DNA of 64,000 bases from JAZKFT01 sp039925965 (GCA_039925965.1 JBDSXW010000090.1:72399-136398), one strand, 5' to 3'; positions 27,446-36,061 are shown, numbered from the stretch's first letter. Translations and numbers: made by a program. The notes: generated by a model not told the origin, from the letters alone.

Positions 27446-28936
27446 ATGATACGTAAAAATCACATCGTAAAAATCAACCTGCATGGCGGCATCGTGGCAG
27501 CGGGTAACTTGTATGCCATTATGTGTGCAGCCGAAAATGCACAGGTAAAAGAAGTGCAGTTTGGCACCCGCCAACAACTATACTTCAAGGTTGCGGATAA
27601 GTTTGTTGAAGATTTTTTAATCGCCCTGGGTGAAGCCGGTATTGGTTACGAAGCAAACGTAGAGCTGTTTCCCAATATCGTGAGCTCCTATGTAACAGAA
27701 GAAGTTTTCCAAAATGCCAACTGGCTGAGTGAAGGTGTGTATAAAGATATCCTCGACCTATTTGATTTTAAACCCCGGTTGAAAATAAATATTGTGGATA
27801 GTGGCCAAACCTTTGTGCCCTTTTTTACCGGCAATATTAATTTCATCGCATCGCCCACCAGCAATTACTGGTACCTGCATATACGGTTTCCCAAAACTAA
27901 TAATATGTACAAATGGCCGGGCCTGATCTATACCGGGGATATACCCAGGATTAGCAAGCTGCTGGAGGAAACGATTTCCGAAAACCAACAGCAGTTTGCG
28001 GGCGCCCCCCAAGCTAACGGTGATAGCCTGCCAGCACTGGTATATGCCAAAGCTAACTTCATTACCCAACCGGTAGAACAGGAACTGAAATTGCCCGATT
28101 TTACCTTACCATACTACGAGGGCTTTAATAATTATGGCAATAAAACATGGCTGGGCATTCATCGCCGCGACGACCAGTTTGATGTCGCATTCCTAAAAGA
28201 TGTATGCGCCATTTGTCTAAAAACCAAAGTGGGGCAGCTGTACACCACGCCCTGGAAATCGCTGGTGATCAAAGCTATTCAGCAGAGCGATCGCAAACTC
28301 TGGAATTATGTATTAGGAAAGTTTCGCATCAACGTGCGGCATGCCAGCAACGAACTGAACTGGCAGGTAGAAGATCTCTCCGAAGAAGGATTGCAGCTGA
28401 AGCGCTTCCTGGTGCGGGGTTTTGATAAAGATGATGTACGGACCTATGGCCTTTGCTTTGCGGTAAAGACCCGCCCGCAATCAGGGCTTTTTGGCTCGGT
28501 CATTATCCGTAAACAGGAAAACAAGGCGCCCAACAAATACAAAATGCTGGATCGGTACGACATTTTATATACCCCTGATTTCAATCCCAATTCAAAAGAA
28601 TTTATCCTCTTCCGCAAGGATATTGAAAAAGAAAATCTGGAACTCTACCTGGTTTCGCTGTGTAAATATTTTTACGAATGGCAGAATGAAGAAGTGAGCA
28701 ATCATGCCATTTACCAGCAGCAAATGAATGATAGCAATGCAATAGTTACCAAAGATATTAAAGTGCACCAGTGCGGTTATTGCTTCACCATTTACGACCC
28801 GGTTTATGGAGATGAATCAAGTGGTATTGCACCTGGCATCGCTTTTAACGAACTGGAAAATTATGAATGTCCTACCTGTAGTGCAGCTGTAGGAAACTTT
28901 AAGCAGGTAACGAAACCAGACGAGATAACTGCCTGA
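27446..28936 (+). CDS. Nitrite/sulfite-reductase-like scaffold protein with C-terminal rubredoxin domain
   Basis: A 496-residue cytoplasmic protein. Residues about 440-485 are a rubredoxin: C-GY-C and C-PT-C knuckles (HQCGYCFTIYDP ... ENYECPTCSAAVG). The preceding 430 residues have two ferredoxin-like half-domain marks of the nitrite/sulfite reductase superfamily: VKEVQFGTRQQLYFKV (about 33-48; compare the TTRQ-x-IQLH element of NirB/CysI) and GQLYTTPWKSLVIKAI (about 262-277; compare the LTPWRG element of CobG-like proteins). However, the CX5C...CX3C ligands for sirohaem-[4Fe-4S] are missing; only one CAIC pair (about 253-256) is seen. It may be an inactive scaffold, a sirohaem or electron carrier, or a new reductase. 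It is 20 bases downstream of the nitrate-reductase-associated gene, so almost surely co-transcribed. The rubredoxin call is firm; the superfamily call is my reading. Confidence 0.75.
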   Translation: MIRKNHIVKINLHGGIVAAGNLYAIMCAAENAQVKEVQFGTRQQLYFKVADKFVEDFLIALGEAGIGYEANVELFPNIVSSYVTEEVFQNANWLSEGVYKDILDLFDFKPRLKINIVDSGQTFVPFFTGNINFIASPTSNYWYLHIRFPKTNNMYKWPGLIYTGDIPRISKLLEETISENQQQFAGAPQANGDSLPALVYAKANFITQPVEQELKLPDFTLPYYEGFNNYGNKTWLGIHRRDDQFDVAFLKDVCAICLKTKVGQLYTTPWKSLVIKAIQQSDRKLWNYVLGKFRINVRHASNELNWQVEDLSEEGLQLKRFLVRGFDKDDVRTYGLCFAVKTRPQSGLFGSVIIRKQENKAPNKYKMLDRYDILYTPDFNPNSKEFILFRKDIEKENLELYLVSLCKYFYEWQNEEVSNHAIYQQQMNDSNAIVTKDIKVHQCGYCFTIYDPVYGDESSGIAPGIAFNELENYECPTCSAAVGNFKQVTKPDEITA

Positions 28937-28984
28937 TTTTTTTGTGGATTTTGACCTGTAGTAAACCCGGTTAGCTATGCCATA

Positions 28985-29113
28985 ATGGGGCTACTGCCGC
29001 AGATGTACCGCACCGAAAAAACAGTCTCGCAAACCGTATCCCTATTATTGAAAGCAGGTTATAGCATTGAATACCTTCCGCCAAATGTGCCCTGTGTCTA
29101 CCTAAGAAAATAA
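28985..29113 (+). CDS. Possible 42-residue small protein
   Basis: A short open frame (MGLLPQMYRT ... GYSIEYLPPN ... VYLRK) between the rubredoxin-tailed gene and the SelW-like gene. The frame is open upstream to 28955. The composition is protein-like with an amphipathic middle (SQTVSLLLKAGYSIEYL), but I recognise no family and see no ribosome binding site. It could also be a remnant of a larger gene or chance. Confidence 0.3.
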   Translation: MGLLPQMYRTEKTVSQTVSLLLKAGYSIEYLPPNVPCVYLRK

Positions 29114-29205
29114 TATAAACTCTATATAAAAACATACTTCGCCGGAATCTTGCCAATGTAAAATATTAGATTAGATTGAGCATCCTTCTCATCAATTAAA
29201 CATCC

Positions 29206-29517
29206 ATGAAAACTAATAACGCCACAGCTGTAAAACCCCAAATCACCATTGAATATTGCCCCCAATGCGGCTGGCTTTTAAGGGCCGCTTATATGGCACA
29301 GGAACTACTTACGACTTTCGTCGAAGAGCTTCACAGCGTTACGTTACAGCCCAGTGAAACCGGTGGCCGCTATACCATTTTTATTGATGGAAAACAGGTG
29401 TACGACCGCAAAGAGGTGGGTCATTTTCCCGAAGCAAAAGAATTAAAACAACTGGTAAGAGATATCATCGCCCCGGAAAAACCGTTGGGCCATAGTGATA
29501 AAAAATCAACCGATTAA
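29206..29517 (+). CDS. SelT/SelW/SelH-family thioredoxin-like protein (Cys form)
   Basis: A 103-residue protein of the Rdx (SelW-like) family: ITIEYCPQCGWLLRAAY places a CxxC at the start of the first helix of a thioredoxin-like fold, followed by the LQPSETGGRYTIFIDG beta-hairpin and a C-terminal helix (KELKQLVRDII). Eukaryotic members use selenocysteine; this one uses Cys codons at both positions. It probably has a redox or thiol function. Only one base separates its stop from the mobA start, so the two are translationally linked at the end of the nitrate island. A role in nitrate or molybdenum cofactor metabolism is an inference from position. Confidence 0.83.
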   Translation: MKTNNATAVKPQITIEYCPQCGWLLRAAYMAQELLTTFVEELHSVTLQPSETGGRYTIFIDGKQVYDRKEVGHFPEAKELKQLVRDIIAPEKPLGHSDKKSTD

Positions 29518-29518
29518 A

Positions 29519-30091
29519 ATGGAACAGCTTTTGGGTGTGGTATTATGTGGCGGTCTTAGCAAAAGAATGGGCAGTGATAAAGGCCTGCTTCCCATCGGCG
29601 AAACCTTTTGGGCGAAAAAAGTCGCCGGCAAGTTAACGGCGCTTAATATCCAAGTGGTGTATTCCATCAACCGAACCCAACTCGCCAACTACAGACAGCA
29701 TATCTCAAGAAGCGAACTGGTGATAGACAATGTTCCTATTGAAGGACCGCTGAAAGGCTTAATAACAGTGCATCAGCAATTCCCCGTACGCCCACTATTA
29801 TTGATGGCCTGTGATATGCTGGACATGGACACGGCTACAATTACCAATACCATTGAACAGTACCAGCAATGCCCCGGATATGATTTTTATGTTCATCAGG
29901 ACGCCGAATTCGCTCAACCTTTTTGTGGCATCTATACCAGCCCTGGCCTGGCCGCCATACTTGTAAAAGCAGCAGATCACCAGATTACGAAATTCAGTAT
30001 GCAGCATGTGTTGAATGGGGCGAATACCAAAAGATTTCCGATTGAGAACTGCAAGGCTTTTAGTAACTACAACGAAAAGCCAAATGCCTGA
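29519..30091 (+). CDS. mobA: Molybdenum cofactor guanylyltransferase
   Basis: About 190 residues from the ATG at 29519 (MEQLLGVVLCGGLSKRMGSDKG); a GTG at 29495 would overlap the preceding gene. It has the nucleotidyltransferase signature LCGGLSKRMGSDKG for GTP, then VIDNVPIEGPLKGL and LLLMACDMLDMD (metal-binding Asp), ending with FCGIYTSPGL. It attaches GMP to molybdopterin to make (bis-)MGD, the cofactor of the nitrate reductase encoded upstream. It lies one base after the SelW-like gene. Other moa/moe genes are not in the window. Confidence 0.93.
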   Translation: MEQLLGVVLCGGLSKRMGSDKGLLPIGETFWAKKVAGKLTALNIQVVYSINRTQLANYRQHISRSELVIDNVPIEGPLKGLITVHQQFPVRPLLLMACDMLDMDTATITNTIEQYQQCPGYDFYVHQDAEFAQPFCGIYTSPGLAAILVKAADHQITKFSMQHVLNGANTKRFPIENCKAFSNYNEKPNA

Positions 30092-30214
30092 TATAGCTTT
30101 TATTTCTTAGCCCGCATCCACCTTACTGAAGGTTTAATATTAAAGCTGCTCACAATATGTAAATGAAAAAAGCTAGCTGTTGGCAGGCAGTCAATTTAGT
30201 TCATTCATTCCTGT

Positions 30215-30667
30215 TTAATATTTCCCTTCCTTTAGCAGGCCAATGGCTTTTTCTATTCTCCTATCCCGGGTTTCGTCTGTCTTTGCCTCGTTAATTGGAA
30301 TGATGATCGCCTTCTTTTTGCTGTTCGAAAGGGTGTCAAAATATTTCATGGCTGCAGCATTTTTATCCAACACTTTTTGAAATGCCGGCGGTATGTCCAC
30401 AACGCGGGGATCTGAATCCAATTCAATGGTCACTTCGATTTCGTCCCCACCTTGCACGCCCGCACCTTTACGATGTTCGGCACTCACGCCTACCATATAG
30501 ACACCACCCATTACTGCAATCGTGTTACGGTACGCATAGTCATTAATCGTCACCTTTACCGGCGGCTTCTTTCCTGCTCTAAAGCTTGCTACAATTTCGG
30601 ATGGGACCTGGATACCGGTTGCAGTTTTTCCGGCTTGAAGCAATATGGTTTTAAATCTTTTTGACAT
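30215..30667 (-). CDS. YdeI/OmpD-associated (DUF1905) family protein
   Basis: A 150-residue protein. The N-terminal part (FKTILLQAGKTATGIQVPSEIVASF in pieces FKTILLQ and TGIQVPSEIV, then VKVTINDYAYRNTIAVMGG) matches DUF1905; the C-terminal part (PPAFQKVLDKNAAAMKYFDTL, then SNSKKKAIIIPINEAKTDETR in pieces) matches the bacteriocin-protection YdeI/OmpD-associated domain. The family is widespread, soluble and of uncertain function. It lies convergent to mobA with 123 bases between. No operon partner. Confidence 0.83.
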   Translation of the reverse strand: MSKRFKTILLQAGKTATGIQVPSEIVASFRAGKKPPVKVTINDYAYRNTIAVMGGVYMVGVSAEHRKGAGVQGGDEIEVTIELDSDPRVVDIPPAFQKVLDKNAAAMKYFDTLSNSKKKAIIIPINEAKTDETRDRRIEKAIGLLKEGKY

Positions 30668-30935
30668 AGCTTTTTGGGTCTAAAATTATTAAATCCCACT
30701 TACATCAAAGTTATTCCAACGGATAAGACACTGAAATAAAACTTACAATGCTCAGCTAGCTTCATCCCTGAGTCAATCATCCGGCTGCATAGTGCCAGCT
30801 GCGGTTTTGAATTCGTCAAGCAGCTTCTCCGCATGGGCTTTCTCCGGCCCCGGTTAACATCCTACAAATACCCGTAACGGGGTATTTTACCAGCCTTACT
30901 GATCGCCTAACTTGCATTAAATTAAGTACCCACCC

Positions 30936-31364
30936 ATGAGCCCTATTGAAACTATTTTTTGCAGTCAATACTATGAATTAAAGAAAGGCGGACGTGATGC
31001 CGCGAAAGGCCGGCTGAATGCTACGATACTAACCTCTGTATTACTAATGATGCTACTGGCGGGGTTCTTGATCATACTTACCTATTTTGTTCCGCATAAC
31101 CCCATTGCCGCTTTCCTTAAATCTGCAACTCGTGCTGTTGGTTATAGCAGGTGGTCGGGTAAACTGCTGGGAGTTGGATGCGCAGCAATACTTGGGCTCA
31201 TTGTTTGGCTGACCTTTGGCAGTAAAACCAATTACGAACGTATGGCAGTGGGCTGGGATCAATTACCGGATGCCGTGTTGCAAAAGACCATCCGCAAGTC
31301 GCTCTATATCTTCTTTATTTTATTCGGCTTTTTTTTAGCTACCACACTGCTGCTGCTAATCTAA
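30936..31364 (+). CDS. Small membrane protein of unknown function, three predicted TM segments
   Basis: The 142-residue product has hydrophobic stretches at about 30-50 (TSVLLMMLLAGFLIILTYFV in part), 77-94 (LLGVGCAAILGLIVWLTF) and 122-142 (SLYIFFILFGFFLATTLLLL), with a Lys/Arg-rich N-terminal cytoplasmic part (YELKKGGRDAAKGR). I do not recognise the family. It is monocistronic, with no terminator identified. The translation is clean and clearly coding. Confidence 0.7.
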   Translation: MSPIETIFCSQYYELKKGGRDAAKGRLNATILTSVLLMMLLAGFLIILTYFVPHNPIAAFLKSATRAVGYSRWSGKLLGVGCAAILGLIVWLTFGSKTNYERMAVGWDQLPDAVLQKTIRKSLYIFFILFGFFLATTLLLLI

Positions 31365-31551
31365 TGTTTCACAAGGCAAAAACCGTGAATGCGTATCCTT
31401 GTGTTTTCAGTGGTCATTAGATCAGGGAACTAAGCGACATTCGCGACCCTATATGACCAATTCACCGATTTGTCCCTTTCCGGAAAATCCCTTTTGTAAG
31501 ACTGCTGTAGCTGGGCAAAAAAAATTATCTTGCCTACCTTAAACTACCTGC

Positions 31552-32226
31552 ATGAATAAACTATTGCCCATTTGCCTCGCCCTGGTGTTTTCGGGCTGTA
31601 AGTGTAAAAAAGACAATCCGGCACCTGCAACACCCGCTTCTTATATGCCAATTACCGCAGGCAGCAGCTGGACTTACAGCACACAGACCTATGCACCTGT
31701 TGCTTCAACAGGCAGTTATACGATAAAAGCGACAGCCAGGGATACAATCGTTAGCGGCAGAACATACAAGGTATTTACCAACAGCAGTACCGACAATGAA
31801 TATTACAATATAACCGGCACTGATTATTTTCAACTGGGTAACCTCGCCGCCATTAACCAGCGCCTGGAACTGCTGTATCTCAAAGATGCGGCCGTGGGCA
31901 CTTCCTGGACGGAGAACAAAACGGTGACCCTTACCGGCATACCTACACCGGTAACCATTCCTCTAAATTTCCAGGTTACCGAAGCCGGTATCAGCTATAC
32001 CGTGGGCGCTAAAACTTTTACCGGTGTAACCCATGTAAAAATCACGATAGGGACAATCTCTGTATCCGGCATCCCGATAACACCGGTAAGTGATTTCAAT
32101 TATTACTATGCCCGTGGGGTGGGTCGCATTTATGCCCGCACCAAACTTAGCATCAGCATTCCACTGGCAGGCATTAATATTAATAATGATGATGAGCTGA
32201 AGTTGACGAGTTATACGATCTTGTAG
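31552..32226 (+). CDS. Lipoprotein of unknown function
   Basis: A 224-residue lipoprotein precursor: signal peptide MNKLLPICLALV and lipobox FSGC (Cys 16), then a charged KCKKDNPAPATPAS linker. The mature part is beta-rich (YMPITAGSSWTYST, FQVTEAGISYTVGAKTF) and resembles the many Bacteroidota surface lipoproteins that open with a 'GSSWTY' strand. No enzymatic motif is visible. It is followed after 143 bases by another lipoprotein gene on the same strand, but the gap argues against a tight operon. Confidence 0.8.
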   Translation: MNKLLPICLALVFSGCKCKKDNPAPATPASYMPITAGSSWTYSTQTYAPVASTGSYTIKATARDTIVSGRTYKVFTNSSTDNEYYNITGTDYFQLGNLAAINQRLELLYLKDAAVGTSWTENKTVTLTGIPTPVTIPLNFQVTEAGISYTVGAKTFTGVTHVKITIGTISVSGIPITPVSDFNYYYARGVGRIYARTKLSISIPLAGININNDDELKLTSYTIL

Positions 32227-32369
32227 TAGAACAGTAATGAAGTAAAGTTTTTAAAACTTGACTTTTTTTAAGCAGGGCCGCCCGGTATAATGAATTCCTT
32301 TTTTATTGGCCCTAGCCCAATATGGAAAATTATAGTGGTTTCATCTCAGCAACCCATAACCTGCTTTTT

Positions 32370-33086
32370 ATGAAACTCCCATGGCTAATCTGTATCTCCA
32401 TATTGCTTTCCTGCAGGCAGGAAAACAGGATTCCAATAAAACAAGGAAATGCCGCAGTAAATCCATTACCGACCTCACGTAAAGTACGACCTGGATATGA
32501 CCGCATGAAGTCAGCCGTGCAGTTGAGGAAGAAATTACTACAAAAACGTTATCCTGGTGATCTGAATACTTCGTCAATAATCGAATTACAAAAAGAGTTT
32601 GTGGCCATCCTGGTTGATTCCATCTTACCCTACTGGTACGGTACGCCCTGGGATTTTAATGGCACTACGCAAAAGCCAGGTGAAGGCAGCATCGCCTGTG
32701 GCTATTTTATCACCACTGTTTTACAGGATTGCGGCTTACCTATCAGGCGTGTGAAGATGGCACAATGTGCATCGCAGGAACTGGTGTACGACCTGGTGAA
32801 AAAGAACCCGGGAAAAATTTTCAGAAACGATAGCCTTGCCCATTTCATTGACTACATAAAAAGCCAGGGCTTTGGCGTATATGTAGTCGGCCTTGACTCG
32901 CATGTTGGTTTTTTGTACCATGATGGCTCCGAAGTGTATTTTATTCACGCCAAATGGGTGAATCCAAAAGCAGTACTGAAGGAAGTGGCGGCACAATCCA
33001 GTGTACTTTATTATTCATCCTATCGGGTTGTGGGCAAAATAAGTGACGACGAAATGTTTCTTAAGAGGTGGTTGCAGGGGCAATAA
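32370..33086 (+). CDS. NlpC/P60-like cysteine-peptidase-type lipoprotein
   Basis: About 238 residues from the ATG at 32370 (MKLPWLICISILLSC, lipobox LLSC); the upstream ATG at 32322 is unlikely because it would bury the signal peptide. The mature part resembles an NlpC/P60-like papain fold: a WYGTPWDFNG segment before GSIACGYFITTVLQDCG, whose Cys would start the catalytic helix, followed later by SHVGFLYHDG, carrying the candidate His, and VYFIHAKW. NlpC/P60 enzymes cleave peptidoglycan peptides, but this version is divergent and the activity is an inference. Confidence 0.68.
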   Translation: MKLPWLICISILLSCRQENRIPIKQGNAAVNPLPTSRKVRPGYDRMKSAVQLRKKLLQKRYPGDLNTSSIIELQKEFVAILVDSILPYWYGTPWDFNGTTQKPGEGSIACGYFITTVLQDCGLPIRRVKMAQCASQELVYDLVKKNPGKIFRNDSLAHFIDYIKSQGFGVYVVGLDSHVGFLYHDGSEVYFIHAKWVNPKAVLKEVAAQSSVLYYSSYRVVGKISDDEMFLKRWLQGQ

Positions 33087-33234
33087 CTGATGCCACAACT
33101 ATAAAAATTACCGCTAAAATTACCCAATCTTCTGATGATAGAAAAATATCCCATAAGATTGGTTTGACAAGATGAACCGAAGTTGCCTGCAAACGATAAC
33201 TTGCAAAGCATTCTTCATTCAAAACTTTTCCGAC

Positions 33235-34083
33235 ATGTCGTCTTTCCGGAGCATTCAAAATATTACCAGTTCCCAATCCATTAAGCTGGGAGACCACCTG
33301 GTTTACCAGGCCATTCCTACTCCCGGATTTCCGCAGATAAGCCCGTTTATTTTACTCCATCATTTTGATTTTGAAATAGAGGCGGGAGATAACTCTTTCA
33401 ACGTGCCTGCCCATCCGCACCGTGGGTTTTGCCCGATTACTTTCATGTACAATGGCGAAATTGAGCACAACGATTCGTTGGGTAACAATGCCGTTATCGG
33501 CGATAACGAAGTACAATGGATCAATGCCGGCCGGGGCATTATCCACAGTGAAAAAATCGGGAAGGCATTTGCTGAAAAAGGTGGTCGCTACCAGGGCATT
33601 CAGCTCTGGATCAATCTGACGGCGGCGCAGAAGATGTTGCCTCCATCCTACCAACCCATTACCCAGGATGAAATACCCATGTTGGAAAGGAATGGTGTTA
33701 CCATCCGTTTGGTATCGGGCAATTTTATGGGTGTAGCAGGCCCGGCTGACAGTAATGCCCTCACTGCGATGGTGCGGATGGTGGCGGATGCGGAATTTGA
33801 ATTTTCACTATCGGCTTCTCAAAATGTGGGGGTGTATGTGCTGGAGGGCAACTTGCTGGTAAACCAGGAAAAATCCGCAGGCCAGCACCAGCTGATCAGT
33901 TTTAAAAAGGAAGAGCGTCCGGTATTTTTAAAGGCCAACCCTTCAGCGACCTTGTTACTGATAGCGGGCGAACCCATCAATGAACCGTTAGTTTCTCATG
34001 GCCCATTTGTAATGAATAATCAAACAGAAGTACTGGAAGCCATGCGGGATTACCAGGATGGCAAAATGGGTTTTTTGTACTAA
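33235..34083 (+). CDS. Pirin family protein
   Basis: A bicupin of about 282 residues from the ATG at 33235 (MSSFRSIQNI); an in-frame ATG at 33172 adds a 21-residue leader without family similarity. Metal ligands typical of pirins are present: HPHRGF in the first cupin and GRGIIHSE (His and Glu) in the next strand. The order of motifs (FILLHHFDFE, FCPITFMYNGEIEH, VQWINAGRG) is canonical. Bacterial pirins have been tied to quercetin dioxygenase activity or redox-dependent regulation; the role here is unknown. It is followed by carbonic anhydrase after 70 bases on the same strand. Confidence 0.9.
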   Translation: MSSFRSIQNITSSQSIKLGDHLVYQAIPTPGFPQISPFILLHHFDFEIEAGDNSFNVPAHPHRGFCPITFMYNGEIEHNDSLGNNAVIGDNEVQWINAGRGIIHSEKIGKAFAEKGGRYQGIQLWINLTAAQKMLPPSYQPITQDEIPMLERNGVTIRLVSGNFMGVAGPADSNALTAMVRMVADAEFEFSLSASQNVGVYVLEGNLLVNQEKSAGQHQLISFKKEERPVFLKANPSATLLLIAGEPINEPLVSHGPFVMNNQTEVLEAMRDYQDGKMGFLY

Positions 34084-34153
34084 GAAAACAGCAGCAGCCT
34101 GCCCGAAAAAATATACCCGGACAAACAACATATTGCCTTAAAAATAACTGTTT

Positions 34154-34780
34154 ATGAACATACAAAATGTATTTGCGAACAACGAAAAATGGATCGCTGA
34201 AAAACTGTCCATTAACGAGAATTATTTTACCGACCTCGCCAAGGGGCAGAACCCCGAGCTCCTGTATATCGGCTGTTCCGATAGCCGGGTGACCGCTGAA
34301 GACCTGATGGGTGTTCAGCCGGGTGAAGTGTTTGTGCACCGCAATATTGCCAACCTGGTAAACAATGTCGACCTCAATGTAATGAGCGTAATCAACTACG
34401 CTGTTCGACAATTAAAGGTGAATCATATTGTGGTATGTGGCCATTACAATTGCGGTGGCGTAAAAGCCGCCATGCAGCCTGTAGATATGGGGCTCCTGAA
34501 CCCGTGGTTACGCAACATACGGGATGTGTACCGCCTGCATAAAGACGAACTGAATGCTATCGAAAATATGGATCTTAGGTACGACAGGCTGGTAGAATTA
34601 AATGTGCAGGAGCAATGTGTAAACATTATTAAAACCGCCGCGTTTCAGGAAGCCTACCACGACCGAAAAATTACCGTTCATGGTTGGGTGTTCGATATTC
34701 GTACTGGCAAACTGATAGACCTTAAAATAGACTTCCCGAATATCCTAAAACACATAATTGAGATTTATAACTTGTATTGA
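34154..34780 (+). CDS. can: Beta-class carbonic anhydrase
   Basis: A 208-residue zinc enzyme converting CO2 and bicarbonate. The zinc and catalytic residues are C41-x-D43-x-R45 (CSDSRVTAED), H97 and C100 (VVCGHYNCGG). The VHRNIANLV segment and the C-terminal VHGWVFDIRTGKL are characteristic of the plant/E. coli Can type. The length is normal. It lies 70 bases after pirin, possibly co-transcribed, and is followed by the ACCTATAAGGTC repeat region. Confidence 0.95.
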   Translation: MNIQNVFANNEKWIAEKLSINENYFTDLAKGQNPELLYIGCSDSRVTAEDLMGVQPGEVFVHRNIANLVNNVDLNVMSVINYAVRQLKVNHIVVCGHYNCGGVKAAMQPVDMGLLNPWLRNIRDVYRLHKDELNAIENMDLRYDRLVELNVQEQCVNIIKTAAFQEAYHDRKITVHGWVFDIRTGKLIDLKIDFPNILKHIIEIYNLY

Positions 34781-34788
34781 TCACCCGT

Positions 34789-34899
34789 AAACCTATAAGG
34801 TCTTTTTTAACCTTTCGCAATGGCTGGCCCCGAACAAAACCTATAAGGTCTTATCGGTCATTCATAATTGCGGGCGTTCGAAATAGACCTTATAGGTTT
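34789..34899. repeat. Three copies of AAACCTATAAGGTCTT between can and xseA
   Basis: Two direct copies (34789-34804 and 34837-34852) and one inverted copy (34884-34899) of a 16-base word that is itself a near-palindrome (ACCTATAAGGT against ACCTTATAGGT). Spacing is 48 and 47 bases start to start. The last copy ends 16 bases before the xseA start codon. Confidence 0.85.
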
Positions 34900-34915
34900 G
34901 CCTGCACCAAAAAAC

Positions 34916-36061
34916 ATGCAGCAAGCCATCAAATTATCTGACCTAGCGGCCGAAATACAGCTCACCTTCGAAGAACGATTTGAGGGCGAAACATTTTGGA
35001 TTGAAGCCGAAACCAGTGACGTAAAAAAATACACCACCAACCGCCGCTGCTACCTCAAACTGGTAGAAAAAGAAGGCCGCAATACCGTTGCCGAAATGCG
35101 GGCGGTATTCTGGGCCAATACCTACACACAGATTGAGCATTTTGAAAAACATACCCGCCAGGTTTTTAAAGATGGCATTACGATTACCTGCCTGGTGCGG
35201 GTGCGGTTTCACCCACAATACGGGTTGAACCTGGATGTGCTGCAGATAGATGTGGCCTATACATTGGGAACGATTGAATTGAAGCGGCAAAAAACCCTGG
35301 AGCAGCTGGTAAAGGAAAACCCGCATTCCATTAGGCTTGAAGATGGCGTGTACCGGACTTATAACAACCAGTTACCCATTCCTATGGTCGTGCAAAAAAT
35401 AGCCTTGATCACCGCGCCCAATTCCGACGGGCAACGGGATTTTTTACAGGAGCTGGAAACCAACCAACATGGCTTCTCGTTTTACATCACCCAATTTCTT
35501 ACACAAATACAAGGCGATAATGCACATGAAATGATCCTCGCCCAGCTGGAATTAATAGAGCAACAGAACGAGAGTTTTGACCTGATAGCCATTGTACGCG
35601 GTGGCGGATCGCAAACCGATTTCAAGCCTTTTGAAGATTATGACCTGGCGAAAATGATCGCCGAATTTCCCATCCCGATATTCACAGGCATCGGTCACGA
35701 TCGCAACACCAGCATCGCCGACCTGATGGCGAGGGAACACAAAACACCCACCAAAGTTGCAGCCGTAATTATTGAAAATAATTTCCAGTTCGAAAACCGG
35801 ATCATCAACATAAAAGTTTGGCTGGAAAAGAAAACAAGCCAGCTCCTGGACCGGGCTAACCACCGTCTTGATGCGATGAAAAGACTGGTAAGGGCGAGCA
35901 GTCCCGAAGCCATTTTAAGGAAAGGCTTCGCCATGGTTACGGTGAATGATACAATTGCAACCAACGCCAAATCTATTGCCGCAGGCACCGAAATAAAAAC
36001 CCGGTTTGCCGATGGCAGCATTTATAGTAAGGTCACAAAAAAAGAAATACATGACAACTAA
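34916..36061 (+). CDS. xseA: Exodeoxyribonuclease VII large subunit
   Basis: A 381-residue subunit from the ATG at 34916 (MQQAIKLSDLAAEIQLTF); an alternative TTG at 34868 would start inside the inverted repeat and is rejected. It has the N-terminal OB fold (ETSDVKKYTTNRRCYLKLVEKEG) and the central nuclease domain with the GGGSQTDFKPFEDYDLA motif and GIGHDRNTSIADLMA, followed by a coiled-coil segment and a C-terminal ASPEAILRKGFAMV motif. The coiled-coil middle is shorter than in E. coli. It overlaps xseB by 11 bases. Confidence 0.92.
   Translation: MQQAIKLSDLAAEIQLTFEERFEGETFWIEAETSDVKKYTTNRRCYLKLVEKEGRNTVAEMRAVFWANTYTQIEHFEKHTRQVFKDGITITCLVRVRFHPQYGLNLDVLQIDVAYTLGTIELKRQKTLEQLVKENPHSIRLEDGVYRTYNNQLPIPMVVQKIALITAPNSDGQRDFLQELETNQHGFSFYITQFLTQIQGDNAHEMILAQLELIEQQNESFDLIAIVRGGGSQTDFKPFEDYDLAKMIAEFPIPIFTGIGHDRNTSIADLMAREHKTPTKVAAVIIENNFQFENRIINIKVWLEKKTSQLLDRANHRLDAMKRLVRASSPEAILRKGFAMVTVNDTIATNAKSIAAGTEIKTRFADGSIYSKVTKKEIHDN

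Noticed and set aside
29206..29517. Selenoprotein candidate
   Set aside because: Both redox positions are ordinary Cys codons, with no in-frame TGA or SECIS-like hairpin.
30773..30850. 25-codon minus-strand fragment (PEKAHAEKLLDEF...)
   Set aside because: Reads like a helical protein end but is bounded by stops on both sides; too short to call a gene or name a family.
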